A stretch of 64,000 nt of DNA from Bacteroidia bacterium. GTDB taxonomy: Bacteria > Bacteroidota > Bacteroidia > Chitinophagales > Chitinophagaceae. The notes under the pieces were generated by a model. It saw nothing but the letters and a program-made list of their open reading frames with translations. It had not been told where the DNA came from and did not search any database. Made by a program: the position numbers and the translations under genes. The stretch is taken from contig JAUIBA010000004.1 of NCBI GenBank assembly GCA_030427635.1, positions 1 through 64,000 of the forward strand, read 5' to 3'. Of the stretch, positions 25,755 to 33,846 are shown in pieces. How positions within the stretch are numbered: position 1 is the stretch's first letter; each line of letters starts with the position of its first letter.

Positions 25755-26963
25755 ATGTTACAGCCAGTATCTGATAAAATGCTTGTGGAAATTGCCGATG
25801 AGTTCGGCAGTCCCGTTTATGTGTACCATGCAGAGCAGATAGCAGCACGCTACAATATGCTCACTCATGCATTCCGGCACCATCCTACCCGCTTCTTCTA
25901 TGCGTGTAAGGCATTGTCTAACGTGAATATTCTGCGTTATATAAAACGGTTAGGCGGTCTGCTGGATTGTGTAAGTATCAATGAAGTAAAGCTGGGCCTG
26001 TATGCCGGGTTTGCTCCTGATGAAATATTGTTCACACCAAACTGTGTTGATTTTACTGAGATTCAGGAAGGCGTGGAGCTGGGGGTAAGGGTGAATATAG
26101 ACAACATATCTATGCTGGAACAGTTCGGCAATGTATATGGCGGCACCTATCCGGTATGTATCCGTATCAATCCCCACATTGTGGCAGGTGGCAACTACAA
26201 GATATCTACAGGGCATATAGACAGCAAATTTGGCATTTCCATTCATCAGCTGCGCCATATAGAGCGGGTGGTAAAAACCACCGGCCTTAATGTAAAGGGG
26301 CTGCATATGCATACCGGTAGTGAGATAAAGGACGTAGAGGTATTCATAAGAGGGCTTAATATCATGTTCGATGTGGCAATACACTTCCCTGAGCTGGACT
26401 TTATAGACCTGGGTAGTGGCTTTAAAGTACCCTATAGCGACGATGAGCAGGAAACAGACGTAAACCTGCTGGGTGAGCGTGTTGCCGCAGCAGCCGCAGA
26501 GTTTGAACAGAACTATAACCGCAGGCCTGAAATATGGTTTGAGCCAGGTAAATACCTGGTGAGCGAATGTGGCTACCTGCTGGTAAAGGTCAATGTCATC
26601 AAGCAGACAACCGCAACTGTATTTGCAGGTGTCAATTCCGGATTTAACCATCTGCTGCGTCCCATGTTTTATGAAGCATACCACCGTATCAGAAATATCT
26701 CTAACCCCGATGGTGCAAGGCGCATATATACCGTAGTGGGAAATATATGTGAAACAGACACATTTGCATGGGACCGTGTACTGAATGAAGTGCGGGAAGG
26801 TGATTATCTGGCTTTCAGCAATGCCGGTGCATATGGGTTTGAAATGAGTAGCAATTTTAACTCCCGTCTAAAACCTGCCGAAGTGATGATAGAAGACGGT
26901 GTAGCCCGGCTTATAAGGAAGGGAGATGTGTTTGAAGACCTGCTGCGCAACCAGGTCGTATAA
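25755..26963 (+). CDS. lysA: Diaminopimelate decarboxylase
   Basis: The last step of lysine synthesis: decarboxylation of meso-diaminopimelate with PLP. The protein of about 402 residues is a fold-III PLP enzyme. The PLP-lysine segment FFYACKALSN lies near residue 50, the barrel continues with GLHMHTGSEI, and the C-terminal barrel has FEPGKYLVSECGYLLVKV, GNICETDTFAWD and GAYGFEMSSNFNSRLKP. The start at 25755 is chosen from the -7 position; longer readings would place coding sequence over the promoter. A hairpin terminator follows. dapD is in the same window but not linked. Confidence 0.93.
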   Translation: MLQPVSDKMLVEIADEFGSPVYVYHAEQIAARYNMLTHAFRHHPTRFFYACKALSNVNILRYIKRLGGLLDCVSINEVKLGLYAGFAPDEILFTPNCVDFTEIQEGVELGVRVNIDNISMLEQFGNVYGGTYPVCIRINPHIVAGGNYKISTGHIDSKFGISIHQLRHIERVVKTTGLNVKGLHMHTGSEIKDVEVFIRGLNIMFDVAIHFPELDFIDLGSGFKVPYSDDEQETDVNLLGERVAAAAAEFEQNYNRRPEIWFEPGKYLVSECGYLLVKVNVIKQTTATVFAGVNSGFNHLLRPMFYEAYHRIRNISNPDGARRIYTVVGNICETDTFAWDRVLNEVREGDYLAFSNAGAYGFEMSSNFNSRLKPAEVMIEDGVARLIRKGDVFEDLLRNQVV

Positions 26964-26966
26964 GGA

Positions 26967-27003
26967 ATGATGTGGCTGATTGTCGCATCATGCCCTCTTT
27001 TTG
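26967..27003 (+). terminator. Terminator after lysA
   Basis: ATGATGTGGC (26967-26976) pairs with GTCGCATCAT (26982-26991), including two G-U pairs, followed by a T-rich run. Confidence 0.55.
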
Positions 27004-27085
27004 TCACTTTCATACAGTACCTGGGAAACGCTTGTTGCAGATATTTGCATCAGCAATCAGATAATAACACTTAAAGCAAAGAACA

Positions 27086-27511
27086 ATGGAAACACCAAAA
27101 GCAATCGAAATCACCATTTCGGCATCTGTAAATGCTCCTGTAGCCAAAGTATGGGAATACTGGAACGGCCCGGAGCATATAACAAAGTGGAACAGCGCAT
27201 CGCCCGACTGGCATACTCCCAGCGCAGAAAACGACCTGCGTGTAGGCGGTAAGCTGAATGCCCGCATGGAAGCTAAGGATGGTAGCATGGGATTTGACTT
27301 CTGGGGGATATATGATATCATCACCGAACATCAGTATATAGAATATACCCTTGGCGATAACCGTAAGGTAAAAATCACCTTCACTGCCAATGGAGATACA
27401 ACGGACATTGTAGAAACCTTCGATGCAGAATCAGTCAATCCGGTAGAGATGCAGCAGTTCGGCTGGCAGTCTATTTTGAATAGTTTTAAGGCATACGCAG
27501 AAACTAACTAA
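27086..27511 (+). CDS. SRPBCC/AHSA1-family protein
   Basis: A 141-residue START-like protein of the AHSA1 group. The family signature is clear: ASVNAPVAKVWEYWNGPEHITKWN at the start, then DLRVGGKLNARMEAKDG with FDFWGIYDII, and the final helix GWQSILNSFKAYAE. Such proteins bind small hydrophobic ligands in a helix-grip cavity; the ligand here is unknown. A TATTTG-containing element about 47 bases upstream may be its promoter. A clean terminator follows. Confidence 0.88.
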   Translation: METPKAIEITISASVNAPVAKVWEYWNGPEHITKWNSASPDWHTPSAENDLRVGGKLNARMEAKDGSMGFDFWGIYDIITEHQYIEYTLGDNRKVKITFTANGDTTDIVETFDAESVNPVEMQQFGWQSILNSFKAYAETN

Positions 27512-27527
27512 GCTATACCAGCTATCT

Positions 27528-27562
27528 AAAGGAGAGGACTTTCATAAGCCCTCTCCTTTTCA
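27528..27562 (+). terminator. Terminator after the SRPBCC gene
   Basis: AAAGGAGAGG (27528-27537) pairs with CCTCTCCTTT (27550-27559), followed by T. Confidence 0.75.
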
Positions 27563-27608
27563 TTTACCCATATATGATGTTATAAAACTTTGATTACCCG
27601 TTTGACTG

Positions 27609-27616
27609 TATTTTCG
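27609..27616 (+). promoter_or_regulatory. -7-like element of the PaiA-like gene, 4 bases from its ATG
   Basis: TATTTTCG ends 4 bases before the ATG at 27621. TTTG at 27589-27592 lies 16 bases upstream of it as a possible -33. Confidence 0.5.
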
Positions 27617-27620
27617 GCCT

Positions 27621-28148
27621 ATGGATTTATCCTCACTCACCATAGATATAGTAGCCGCATCCTATGTTGCAGCTTTGAGCGCCATCAGTAAGCAGACATT
27701 TCAGGAGGCATTCGGCGCTCAGAACTCGGAAAGCGATATGACCGCATACCTGGCAAAGTCCTTCAGCACAGAGCAGTTGCTGAAGGAGTTACACACTCCC
27801 GGCTGTACATTTTACTTTGCCAGGATAGATGGTAAGGTTATAGGATATATGAAACTGAATACCGGCGCTGCACAGAGCGACCTCCAGGAGAGTGACAGTC
27901 TGGAAATAGAGCGCATCTATATACTACAGCCCTGGCAGGGAACAGGCATTGCAGCCGCAATGATGGAGCTGGCTATAGATACCGCAAAGAAGATAGAAGC
28001 ACAAAGTATATGGCTGGCCGTGTGGGAGCATAATGACAGGGCTATACGATTCTATACAAAGTTTGGGTTCACGGCATTTGGCAGGCATCCTTTCATTCTG
28101 GGCAGTGACGTACAAACCGATATCATGATGCGGAAAATGCTGGTCTAA
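27621..28148 (+). CDS. GNAT acetyltransferase, PaiA-like (polyamine N-acetyltransferase group)
   Basis: A 175-residue GNAT enzyme transferring acetyl from acetyl-CoA to an amine. Features shared with Bacillus PaiA, a spermidine/spermine acetyltransferase, include AISKQTFQEAFGAQN near the start, GYMKLNTGAAQSDLQESDSLEIERIYI in the middle, the acetyl-CoA loop QPWQGTGIAAAMM and IWLAVWEHNDRAIRFYTKFGF near the end. The resemblance is recalled from the family, not computed, so the substrate is an inference. Its last four bases overlap the stop codon of a small gene on the other strand. Confidence 0.85.
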   Translation: MDLSSLTIDIVAASYVAALSAISKQTFQEAFGAQNSESDMTAYLAKSFSTEQLLKELHTPGCTFYFARIDGKVIGYMKLNTGAAQSDLQESDSLEIERIYILQPWQGTGIAAAMMELAIDTAKKIEAQSIWLAVWEHNDRAIRFYTKFGFTAFGRHPFILGSDVQTDIMMRKMLV

Positions 28149-28423
28149 TGACGGTAGCCGGGCTTCTGCTCCAGTATATGGCACTGATTTGGCTCCCCCA
28201 CCCTCAGCATAAGTGGGATGTTTCTTTTCTGAAGCTGCAACTCCTGCCTGCAAAAGAAACCAAAACCACGGGTATAAAAGTCAGGTGCCGGAGACCCTGT
28301 AGCAGAAACAGGCACAGTAGCCGACAGAAACTGAACAGAAAACGCAACAGAATCTGCCTTGCGCTGAGCATGGCAGCAATAAGAAATTACAGAAAGGAAT
28401 ACCGGAACACAAACCCGTTTCAT
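28145..28423 (-). CDS. Small secreted protein of unknown function
   Basis: A 92-residue protein. A signal peptide (MKRVCVPVFLSVISYCCHAQ) is followed by a variable middle and a C-terminal block FYTRGFGFFCRQELQLQKRNIPLMLRVGEPNQCHILE that I associate with a family of short exported Bacteroidota proteins of unknown role (recollection, not a search). Support that it is real: an exact -7 element (TAGATTTG) sits 4 bases before the ATG, and a long open frame on the other strand lacks any signal of its own. It overlaps the paiA-like gene tail to tail by 4 bases. Confidence 0.65.
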   Translation of the reverse strand: MKRVCVPVFLSVISYCCHAQRKADSVAFSVQFLSATVPVSATGSPAPDFYTRGFGFFCRQELQLQKRNIPLMLRVGEPNQCHILEQKPGYRH

Positions 28424-28427
28424 CCTG

Positions 28428-28435
28428 CAAATCTA
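28428..28435 (-). promoter_or_regulatory. -7 element of the small secreted gene, 4 bases from its ATG
   Basis: On the minus strand TAGATTTG, an exact match to TAnnTTTG, is separated from the ATG only by CAGG. Confidence 0.55.
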
Positions 28436-28507
28436 CACAACCTTTTACCTGTCACAGTTATTCACTACTTTAGCCTGTACTGTATAGCAGCAAACTACAA
28501 TCACTCC

Positions 28508-29290
28508 ATGCGAAAAATCATATGCCTGTTTGCCATATTCACGGCTAGCATCAGTGTTAAAGCACAGACAACACCACTTGCATGCCGCAATAATCCACAC
28601 CTTTCGGCAGAGGCACGTAATTTCTTTGATAATGGTATGAACCCCGATGCTGCCGGTGACCTCGCGTCTGTAACAGACAGCCTCTGTGCCAGAGTTACAG
28701 CCAACAGACCATTCTATATACACCTGGTGAGCAATGCCCTGAGCCGTGCTACCGGATCTACCGCCGGCATGCTGAACAGTGTCTGCCGCAGCTATGCCGA
28801 AAACAACCCTACAGACCTGATGCGTTTCTTCACATCAGAAAACGGACTTTGTGATTCCCGGTACTTTTATGACTGGGCTGATGCCGTAGCCGGTGCTCTG
28901 ATGCAGGACGACTGCTGCCATACACACCGCATTATAAATGCGTCCCTGCGTAGTGCCCGCCTGGCCTGTAAAGCACATTACCTGCCTACGCTCAACCGGT
29001 TCTATCATGAAGTACGGGTAAAAGTGCAGGAAAGAAGAGTACTGAGCGCAGTATGTACCATACCAGAGGTAAGCGCCGCTCTGTTACGGGACAACTGTAC
29101 CGTGACCGTACACCAGTGCCCTGTTGCTGGCCTGCCCTATTTCTGGGTAAAAGTGCAGGAAAGCAGTCATGACGCTACCCTCACCCGGTTCGACTTTACA
29201 GTGGACCCCGAAACTATGGAGGTCCTCTTCTTCGACCCTGCCGGGCATCGTATGATGCCGATGGAAGTATGGCGGGAAAAGTGGCAGTAA
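28508..29290 (+). CDS. Secreted cysteine-rich protein of unknown function
   Basis: A 260-residue protein starting at the ATG at 28508, where a signal peptide (MRKIICLFAIFTASISVKAQ) begins. The open frame runs on upstream to 28148, but that part lacks a signal and lies over another gene and the promoter TACTTTAG (28466-28473). The mature protein has about ten cysteines in spaced positions (for example SLCARV, SVCRSY, DDCCHTH, DNCTVTVHQCPV), suggesting several disulfides. The C-terminal part (about 205-250) looks beta-rich. No domain is recognised. Confidence 0.75.
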   Translation: MRKIICLFAIFTASISVKAQTTPLACRNNPHLSAEARNFFDNGMNPDAAGDLASVTDSLCARVTANRPFYIHLVSNALSRATGSTAGMLNSVCRSYAENNPTDLMRFFTSENGLCDSRYFYDWADAVAGALMQDDCCHTHRIINASLRSARLACKAHYLPTLNRFYHEVRVKVQERRVLSAVCTIPEVSAALLRDNCTVTVHQCPVAGLPYFWVKVQESSHDATLTRFDFTVDPETMEVLFFDPAGHRMMPMEVWREKWQ

Positions 29291-29426
29291 GCCTCTCTCT
29301 GTTTATTAATGTGCATGATTGGTTTCCTTTTATATACCGGTTACCACCAGGTAAGTAACGGGCTATGAAACACAATCAGTACGACATTTGCTGTCTTAAA
29401 ACATAACATTCTATAATCAACAGCAA

Positions 29427-30008
29427 ATGAGAAAAATTACACTTACATCAACCCTTGCTATTGCAGGCTTACTCATGGCATTCAAAGCGCCGGCCCCTGC
29501 TACATGGACACTGGACAAGTCGCACGCACGCCTGGGATTCAGTGTCAGCCACCTGACCGTATCTGATGTGGAAGGTAGCTTCAAAAAAGTGGATGCCAGC
29601 ATTACCACCACTCATAACGACTTTTCCGATGCCGTAGTAGAACTGACTGCTGAAGTAAGCAGTGTAAACACCGACAATGAACAGCGCGACAAGCACCTGC
29701 TCTCTGCCGACTTCTTTGATGCCGCTAAATATCCTACACTTACCTTCAAAAGCCGCAGCTTCAAAAAAGTAAAGGACAATACCTATAAAGTAACGGGCGA
29801 TCTGACCCTGCACGGAATTACAAAACCTGTGGAGCTTACAGCAACCGCCCGCTCAGGCACAAACCCCATGAGCAAAAAGCCAATTACAGGCTTTAAAATA
29901 ACAGGCACCGTTAAGCGTACCGACTTTGGCATTGCGCCATCTACTCCCGGCGCTATGCTGGGCGATGAAGTATCACTGAATGCCAATGCAGAGTTTACAC
30001 AGGAGTAA
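29427..30008 (+). CDS. YceI-family periplasmic lipid-binding-like protein
   Basis: A 193-residue exported protein with an N-terminal signal sequence (to about residue 21). The YceI fold is shown by WTLDKSHARLGFSVSHLTVSDVEGSFKKVDA at the start, the segment DNEQRDKHLLSADFFDAAKYPTLTFKS, then GDLTLHGITKPVELT and KRTDFGIAP near the end. YceI proteins are lipocalin-like and bind polyisoprenoids or amphiphiles; in Bacteroidota their role is unclear. The terminator lies inside the end of the converging acyltransferase gene. Confidence 0.92.
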   Translation: MRKITLTSTLAIAGLLMAFKAPAPATWTLDKSHARLGFSVSHLTVSDVEGSFKKVDASITTTHNDFSDAVVELTAEVSSVNTDNEQRDKHLLSADFFDAAKYPTLTFKSRSFKKVKDNTYKVTGDLTLHGITKPVELTATARSGTNPMSKKPITGFKITGTVKRTDFGIAPSTPGAMLGDEVSLNANAEFTQE

Positions 30009-30029
30009 GCAATGCCGGAAATACCACCA

Positions 30030-31238
30030 CTATAAAGCGTTCCTGTCGGGGACGCTTTTTTTGATATCATCATCAGATGCTCCCTCATCAGTGCGTAGTA
30101 ACAACCTGGCAAAAGATTTTGAAAGGCGGATGCCATGCACATCTATATAACGGGTCATCAGCCATGCTGCAATAACCAGTACAGCCAGAGTTATACCTGC
30201 AATCAGAACCACAGAATAATGATAATGCATCACCCCCTGCAATCTGAGCAGCAACCAACAGGATAAAGACCCTATAAGCGGTATATGCAGCAGATAAAAG
30301 GAGAAAGAAATACGCCCCATAAACCGAAACAGTCGCAGCGATAAAAAACGCTGCAACCCGGATGACAACACAAAGGCCAGAACCAGCAAATAAGCGGCTA
30401 TTGTATGAAACCAGTCACGAAAATCCATCAATGTATTACCCAGATGTGCAAACAAGGTATGGTCATAACGCCCGTTTGTAGGCCAGGAACCAAATACAGC
30501 TGCCAGAAACAGTAGCGCTACAGGTACGAGGAACATGTATCTCCCCCTGAGCGGACGGGATATATAATTAAGACTCAGCCCCAGAAAGAAAGAAAAATAA
30601 ACATCCCTGCCGGTAAAATAAAAGTAGCTCAGTATAATGATGAGCATCAATGCCCTGTAGCGTACAAAGTGAGTGAAAATAAGATAAGTAAAAATGAGCA
30701 TAGCCCCGTAAAACTCAAAGCTGATGGTCCAGAGGGCAGAATTAAAGTTATTGTTGCCATTAAACATGGTATCATAACTCATACATCTTATAAACTCTTT
30801 TACAGGATGCTCCAGCTGCCACATAGGGGCCAGCCACCAGTCTGATAAGGTCACAACGGCTGCCTGCCGGTTAAAATACAGTCCCGCAAACAATAAGATA
30901 GCAGCTAACACCAGTGATGCCGCCACGGGAATATAAAGGCGTATATACCTGCGGAAAAATGCAGTAGCCGGGATACTTATGTTGCCTGTAAGAAAATAGG
31001 CACGGGCCAGCACCATGCCACTTAATACAAAGAATACATGTACCCAGAAGTTGCCATTGGTAAAAACACTGAACACACTACGACCAAATGCTACATCCCA
31101 CCCATAGCAGTGGGTAGTGTTCATATCAAAACTGTAATAGGCAGGATAGAAGGCTAACAGGAAATGGTGGGCAAATACAAAAAATGCGGCAATGCCTCTT
31201 ATACCGTCAGGATATGAAAGATGGGGACTGGGAGGCAT
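30030..31238 (-). CDS. Acyltransferase-3 family membrane protein
   Basis: A 402-residue polytopic inner membrane acyltransferase (OafA/NodX group), which transfers acyl groups to surface sugars or lipids. YPDGIRGIAAFFVFAHHF near the start carries the family's conserved Arg and His, and VHVFFVLSGMVLARAYF the next signature. About ten membrane helices follow. A cytoplasmic Asp/Lys-rich tail ends the protein. The last codons overlap the yceI terminator. Acyl donor and acceptor are unknown. Confidence 0.88.
   Translation of the reverse strand: MPPSPHLSYPDGIRGIAAFFVFAHHFLLAFYPAYYSFDMNTTHCYGWDVAFGRSVFSVFTNGNFWVHVFFVLSGMVLARAYFLTGNISIPATAFFRRYIRLYIPVAASLVLAAILLFAGLYFNRQAAVVTLSDWWLAPMWQLEHPVKEFIRCMSYDTMFNGNNNFNSALWTISFEFYGAMLIFTYLIFTHFVRYRALMLIIILSYFYFTGRDVYFSFFLGLSLNYISRPLRGRYMFLVPVALLFLAAVFGSWPTNGRYDHTLFAHLGNTLMDFRDWFHTIAAYLLVLAFVLSSGLQRFLSLRLFRFMGRISFSFYLLHIPLIGSLSCWLLLRLQGVMHYHYSVVLIAGITLAVLVIAAWLMTRYIDVHGIRLSKSFARLLLRTDEGASDDDIKKSVPDRNAL
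30034..30059 (+). terminator. Terminator of the YceI gene, embedded in the acyltransferase gene
   Basis: AAAGCGTTCC pairs with GGGGACGCTTT (one bulge/mismatch), then a run of T. It lies within the last ten codons of the minus-strand acyltransferase gene. Confidence 0.7.
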
Positions 31239-31411
31239 ATTATATGTTTAAGGATAGAAAGTCGGGTAAAATCAAGGAGGTATATGACAAAATATTCTCA
31301 CAGCATCTTCTGTTTAAACTGATTTGCATAATAGTGTAATAAATATCAGCAAAAAATGAGCCATGTATTTGCTACAGCAGGTACATAGTCGGAAAATAAA
31401 CGATACAGGCG

Positions 31412-31813
31412 TTATGATGCCTGAAAATCGTGCAATATCTCCTGAAGCTTCTTTTCAGTAACAGGCTTTATAACATAGTTGTTCACCATCTCATATGATT
31501 TAGCCCGCTTTATATCATCAGGGTCTATAGATGAGGTAACAATATAGATGGTAATGACTTTGTCATGCTGCACTTTTACAAACTCATCCAGAAACTGCCA
31601 TCCATCCATGATAGGCATATTCAGGTCCAGTAATATGATATCAGGCACCTGACTACCAGATTTGATTATTGCCTGCAGATTATCAAGCGCTTCTTTACCG
31701 TTATGAAACACGAGAAACGAATTGCAGAAACCTGCCATTTTCATAATTTTCCTGGTAGCAAAGATGTATATAGGGTCATCGTCTACTATACAGGCAACAT
31801 CAATTTTTCTCAT
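31412..31813 (-). CDS. Single-domain response regulator
   Basis: A 133-residue receiver domain without output domain. The acidic pair is in CIVDDDP, the phospho-acceptor Asp in ILLDLNMPIMDGW, the Thr/Ser position in YIVTSS and the conserved Lys in NYVIKPV. It overlaps the kinase gene by 14 bases, so the two are translated together and presumably form a pair. With no effector domain the signal must pass on by protein contact or phosphotransfer. Confidence 0.92.
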   Translation of the reverse strand: MRKIDVACIVDDDPIYIFATRKIMKMAGFCNSFLVFHNGKEALDNLQAIIKSGSQVPDIILLDLNMPIMDGWQFLDEFVKVQHDKVITIYIVTSSIDPDDIKRAKSYEMVNNYVIKPVTEKKLQEILHDFQAS

Positions 31814-33674
31814 GCTTTAAATATACTTTAAAAACCGTACCAATGTCTAACGTACTTTCCACTTCTATTCTGCCGCCCAATGCCTCTACCTGATTTTTTG
31901 TAATAAACAGTCCTATGCCTCGTGCATCCTTATTACCATGAAATGTCTTATACATCCCGAATAGCTTATGCCGCACCAGTTTCATATCCATCCCTATCCC
32001 GTTATCCTGAAAGTTAAGTACTACATAACCCTTCCTTACCTCTGACGAAATCCGTACAAACGGGGCCCTGTTCTCTGCCCTGTACTTGATGCCATTTGTG
32101 AGAAAGTTGATAATAATACTATCCAGGTATGCCTCCACACCTGCCACATGCAGCGAACTGTCTACCTCATTGATAAATGTTACGTTATGCTCACCGGCCA
32201 AAGCACCTATACTGTGAACAGCTCTTTCTACAAATGTGTGCAGATGGAGGTTTCTAAGGCTCTGCTCCACAGTACTATTCATTACCACTACATCATTCAG
32301 GTGCGTTATTGTCTCTTTCAGCTTTTCAGATGAAAGTCTCAGATGCTGCACCAGCTCTGACGCAGCCACATCGGGATACTCCTGAAAAAACAAATCTATG
32401 AGTACTGATATATTACCTGCATGCGACCTCAGGTTGTGAGAAACAATATGTGCAAAGTTTTTCAGCCGCGCATTCTGTCCCCTCGTTACCTCCAGCAATG
32501 ACTTCATTTCAGCCTCCACCCGCTTTATTTCACTGATATCGGCAGCTATAGCAAGATAGCCCACTATCTTCCCTTTATCCCTGATAGCCGTAACCGTAAG
32601 CTGAACCGGAAACCGCGAGCCGTCTTTTCTTACATATCGCCATTCCCGTGTCTCATACTTCTGCGTTCTGAGCATGGCAGTCAGCACATCGCCCCCCGAC
32701 ACATTTATGCCATAAATATCAGACAATTCTATGCGGCGCTGCTCCAGCTCCTCTGCCAGGTGTATCTCCTCCAGCTTGCGGGAGTGCAGCATCTCATCTC
32801 TGTGATAACCGAGCAGGTTCTCAGCCCCTATGTTAAAGCTCGTAATAACTCCGTCTGTATCGGCACTGATAATACTAACCTGTGTGCCGGAATCAAGAAT
32901 ACCTTCCAGTTTGCTCAGCGCCTCCTCCAGCTGATGCTGAATGTCCCGCTGCGTATTGATATCTGTAATCTGCGAAACAAAATGCTGTGCTCTGCCTTTT
33001 ACATCCCGAACAAGAGATACCGATAAAATAGCCCATAAATAATGGCCTGATTTATGGAGATAACGCTTCTCCATCTGATAATACTGCTGCCTGCCACGTA
33101 TCAGGTCAGATACCAGCGCCAGGTCTGCCTCCAGGTCATCAGGGTGGGTAATTTCCTGAAATGTCAGCCCCATCAGCTCCTCCTCAGTATAACCAAGAAA
33201 GTTACACAGGGCAGCATTTACCTTTACCCATGCTCCCTGCAGGGATACAATAGCAATGCCAATGGCCGATGATTCAAAAACACCCCTGAACTGTGACTCA
33301 CTTACTTCCAACTGTATTTCTGCAAGTTTCCGTGCTGTAATGTCCTGAGTGTACATAATAATGCCACCTATTTCAGTTTCATTCGCATACCACGGTCTTA
33401 CGTCCCATGTAAGCCATTGTTCTGTACCATCGGCCCGCTGAAAACACTCTTCTGCACTCTGACTAATGGCTCCGTTCAGGCAGTTCCTGTGTGTTGCTTT
33501 CCAGTCTTCACCTATTTCAGGAAATACTTCATAATGAGATTTACCAATGATATCCACCCCCTCCAATCCATAATCGGATATCCACTTCCCGGATGCCGCC
33601 AGATAGCACATGTCCATATCGAACATGGCAATGGCATTGGGTGCCTGACTAACAAAAATATGACTGTAATTCAT
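31800..33674 (-). CDS. Multi-PAS hybrid-type sensor histidine kinase (soluble)
   Basis: A 624-residue kinase without membrane segments, so a cytoplasmic sensor. It has three PAS domains (about 1-115, 124-244, 254-386; the middle ones with PAC-like QITDIN and AADISEI ends), a HisKA helix pair with the phospho-accepting His in FAHIVSHNLRSH (H413), and an HATPase domain (about 510-620) with NFLTNGIKYR, QDNGIGMD and RGIGLFI. The partner response regulator overlaps its 3' end. The ligand or redox signal sensed by the PAS domains is unknown. Confidence 0.9.
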   Translation of the reverse strand: MNYSHIFVSQAPNAIAMFDMDMCYLAASGKWISDYGLEGVDIIGKSHYEVFPEIGEDWKATHRNCLNGAISQSAEECFQRADGTEQWLTWDVRPWYANETEIGGIIMYTQDITARKLAEIQLEVSESQFRGVFESSAIGIAIVSLQGAWVKVNAALCNFLGYTEEELMGLTFQEITHPDDLEADLALVSDLIRGRQQYYQMEKRYLHKSGHYLWAILSVSLVRDVKGRAQHFVSQITDINTQRDIQHQLEEALSKLEGILDSGTQVSIISADTDGVITSFNIGAENLLGYHRDEMLHSRKLEEIHLAEELEQRRIELSDIYGINVSGGDVLTAMLRTQKYETREWRYVRKDGSRFPVQLTVTAIRDKGKIVGYLAIAADISEIKRVEAEMKSLLEVTRGQNARLKNFAHIVSHNLRSHAGNISVLIDLFFQEYPDVAASELVQHLRLSSEKLKETITHLNDVVVMNSTVEQSLRNLHLHTFVERAVHSIGALAGEHNVTFINEVDSSLHVAGVEAYLDSIIINFLTNGIKYRAENRAPFVRISSEVRKGYVVLNFQDNGIGMDMKLVRHKLFGMYKTFHGNKDARGIGLFITKNQVEALGGRIEVESTLDIGTVFKVYLKHEKN

Positions 33675-33846
33675 CTGATATGATTACAAAATAAAGCGAA
33701 AAAGTGCAGTCGCATGCCATTGCCCCCCCTGCCATAACAAAATATCGTTTGTGCATCTCCTCATTTACACGAAATGCTGTTAATAATATAACCTTATCTC
33801 CCCTGCTACACACTCTGAAGAAAGTAATTTTACAGCCGTTACAGAT

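Noticed and set aside
28148-28507. N-terminal extension of the cysteine-rich secreted protein
   Set aside because: The signal peptide begins at 28508, and the extension overlaps another gene and the promoter.
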